Below, one piece after another: positions 4,800 to 5,921 of a DNA stretch of 5,921 bases. Each line of letters begins with the position of its first letter. The stretch's first letter is position 1. The stretch is from the NCBI GenBank assembly GCA_029856625.1, contig JAHKLG010000091.1:1-5921 (forward strand). Reading direction: 5' to 3'. Position numbers and translations under genes: made by a program. This DNA comes from Candidatus Njordarchaeota archaeon (GTDB taxonomy: Archaea > Asgardarchaeota > Njordarchaeia > Njordarchaeales > Njordarchaeaceae). The notes under the pieces are model-generated. The model saw only the letters and a program-made list of their open reading frames with translations, made no database searches and had not been told where the DNA came from.

Positions 4800-5583
4800 A
4801 GAGGAAAAAGCATTGGTGGTAGAGGAAGTCACGGCAGGATACAATGGTAACATAGTATTAAAGGATATAAGTTTCGAAATGCTGCATCCATCTATTTTAG
4901 TAATAATGGGACCTAATGGAGCGGGAAAAACTACTCTCTTAAAGACGATAATTGGCCTTCTAAGACCCTATAAGGGGAGAATTTTCGTATTTGGTCATAA
5001 CGCATGGGAGAACTTAAGTAAAATTAGAAAACTAATAAGCTATGTCCCACAGCGAGAGAGAGTTTCGGAGTCTGTTCCTCTAAGAGTTAGGGATATTGTA
5101 TTGCTTGGTAGAATGGCTAAAAAAGGACCATTGAGTATCCCGAGTAGGGTAGATATTAAGGCTACAAAGGAGGCATTAAAGAAAGCCCTTGTCCCAAGAG
5201 AGTTCTGGGATAAAAAATTCTCTGAGCTATCTGGAGGGCTTCAACAGAAAGTTCTCATAGCAAGAGCATTAGTAACAGAGCCAAAAATACTTTTGCTTGA
5301 TGAGCCATTCTCAGCGGTCGATGCCCCATCTCAGAGAGAAATTATTGAGTTATTAGCCAGGCTGAGGAGCAAAGGTGTATCATCAGTGATAGTAACGCAT
5401 GATATAAATCCTCTAGTAGAATACACGGATTATGTTCTTTTGCTGAATAGGAGAGTCATCGCATTTGGAAAACCCGAGGAGGTTCTTACTGGAGAGAATC
5501 TATCTAAGGCATATGGGATCTCTGTTAAGGTTCTGGCCCATAAGGGGGTATGCTACGCTATAATAGGTGATTATCATGCCTGA
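4792..5583 (+). CDS. Metal ABC transporter ATP-binding protein (ZnuC/TroB-type)
   Basis: A 263-residue cytoplasmic ATPase that powers metal import. All nucleotide-binding motifs are intact: Walker A GPNGAGKTT (40-48), Q-loop Q87 in SYVPQR, signature LSGGLQQ (146-152), Walker B ILLLDEP (166-172), and H-loop H203 in VTHD. The DIVLLGRMAKKGPLSIPSRVD segment after the Q-loop and the HDINPLVEYTDYVLLLNRRVIAFGKPEEVLT segment are typical of the Zn/Mn (ABC-3 partner) subgroup. The start is ATG 4792, chosen because of the GGAGGAG just upstream and because the protein then begins with ordinary family sequence (LVVEEVTAGYNGNIVLKDISFE). It overlaps the binding-protein gene by 8 nt and the permease gene by 8 nt, as expected of one translationally coupled operon. 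Which metal is carried cannot be told from an ATPase. Confidence 0.95.
   Translation: MFEEEKALVVEEVTAGYNGNIVLKDISFEMLHPSILVIMGPNGAGKTTLLKTIIGLLRPYKGRIFVFGHNAWENLSKIRKLISYVPQRERVSESVPLRVRDIVLLGRMAKKGPLSIPSRVDIKATKEALKKALVPREFWDKKFSELSGGLQQKVLIARALVTEPKILLLDEPFSAVDAPSQREIIELLARLRSKGVSSVIVTHDINPLVEYTDYVLLLNRRVIAFGKPEEVLTGENLSKAYGISVKVLAHKGVCYAIIGDYHA
5566..5571 (+). promoter_or_regulatory. Ribosome-binding site of the permease gene
   Basis: GGTGAT lies 4 nt before ATG 5576, inside the last codons of the ATPase gene. It supports the 8-nt overlap start. Confidence 0.6.
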
Positions 5584-5921
5584 TATCTTAGCGCTATTAT
5601 CGGATCCATTCGTTTTAAGAGCAATAATAGCGATTTTTCTAGCTTCAATGATATCAGCTACAGCGGGAAACCTAACAATCTTTAGAGGCTTATCGTTCCT
5701 AATCGCTACAGTGGCTCATGCAGCTATGGCGGGAGCGGCTTTTGCGATATTTCTCCAAGAATATAGTTTAATTCCTATAACTCCAATATTGGGCGCGGCA
5801 TTGTTTGGTATATCAATCAGTCTATTCCTAGGAGTTATTGGTAATAGAATGTCAGGGGAAAGACTGGAAGCAATAACAGGAATAGCATTTGCTCTATCGA
5901 TGAGCCTAGCAATCCTCTTCA
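5576..5921 (+). CDS. Metal ABC transporter permease, ABC-3 (ZnuB/TroC) family, 3' part missing
   Basis: The frame starts at ATG 5576, whose first 8 nt overlap the ATPase stop, and stays open to the right edge: 115 residues of a protein that normally has about 260-290. Visible hydrophobic segments are about 12-35, 38-60, 66-89 and 99-115 onward, fitting the first membrane helices of the family. Family-like stretches are AGNLTIFRGLSFLIATVAHAAMAGAAFAIFL (about 30-60; compare the 'rgLSF..d..sHA...G.a' block of ABC-3 permeases) and RLEAITGIAFALSMSLAIL (96-114). It would form the homodimeric channel for the metal delivered by the anchored binding protein and driven by the upstream ATPase. The reading frame is incomplete only because the window ends; no damage is seen. 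Confidence 0.93.
   Translation, partial: MPDILALLSDPFVLRAIIAIFLASMISATAGNLTIFRGLSFLIATVAHAAMAGAAFAIFLQEYSLIPITPILGAALFGISISLFLGVIGNRMSGERLEAITGIAFALSMSLAILF

Noticed and set aside
1..5921. CRISPR array, insertion sequence or tRNA/attachment site
   Set aside because: No regularly spaced repeats, transposase sequence, terminal inverted repeats or tRNA cloverleaf were found on either strand.

Overview
The window reads as part of an A+T-rich archaeal chromosome, most likely from a thermophilic Thermoproteota (crenarchaeal-type) lineage. The grounds are archaeal TATA-like boxes at plausible distances from gene starts, GGTG/GGTGAT-type Shine-Dalgarno sites, frequent AGA/AGG and ATA codons, GTG and TTG starts, a probable box C/D guide RNA, and a VapBC pair. 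The exact taxon cannot be read from this sequence.

Layout. Positions 1-602 (+) hold the 3' two thirds of an Mrp/NBP35-type Fe-S carrier ATPase gene. It converges with, and overlaps by 20 bp, a complete threonine ammonia-lyase gene with a C-terminal ACT domain (583-1815, -). A gene-free stretch (1816-2258) follows. It contains a TATA box and a strong box C/D sRNA candidate (about 1952-2015, +), whose D' guide is complementary to the universally conserved peptidyl-transferase loop of 23S rRNA. Positions 2259-3046 (-) are a VapC (PIN)/VapB (ribbon-helix-helix) toxin-antitoxin pair with a 4-nt overlap. A second gene-free stretch (3047-3340) holds divergent promoters, two short RNA-type inverted repeats of unknown meaning, and a clear DtxR-type operator with half-sites every 10 bp.

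From 3341 to the right edge (+) runs a metal-uptake operon: a DtxR/MntR-family regulator, a ZnuA/TroA-type metal-binding protein with a signal peptide and a C-terminal membrane anchor, an ABC ATPase, and an ABC-3 permease cut off by the window end. The last two junctions each overlap by exactly 8 nt, and good ribosome-binding sites lie inside the preceding gene, so the operon looks translationally coupled. The likely circuit is that the metal-loaded regulator binds the operator over its own transcription start and represses both itself and the transporter when the metal (Zn, Mn or Fe; not decidable here) is plentiful.

Most of the window is ordinary archaeal gene content. The points worth a second look are the guide RNA and its self-complementarity, the phased operator, the non-canonical metal ligands of the regulator, the binding protein lacking one expected histidine, and the start codon of the binding-protein gene.
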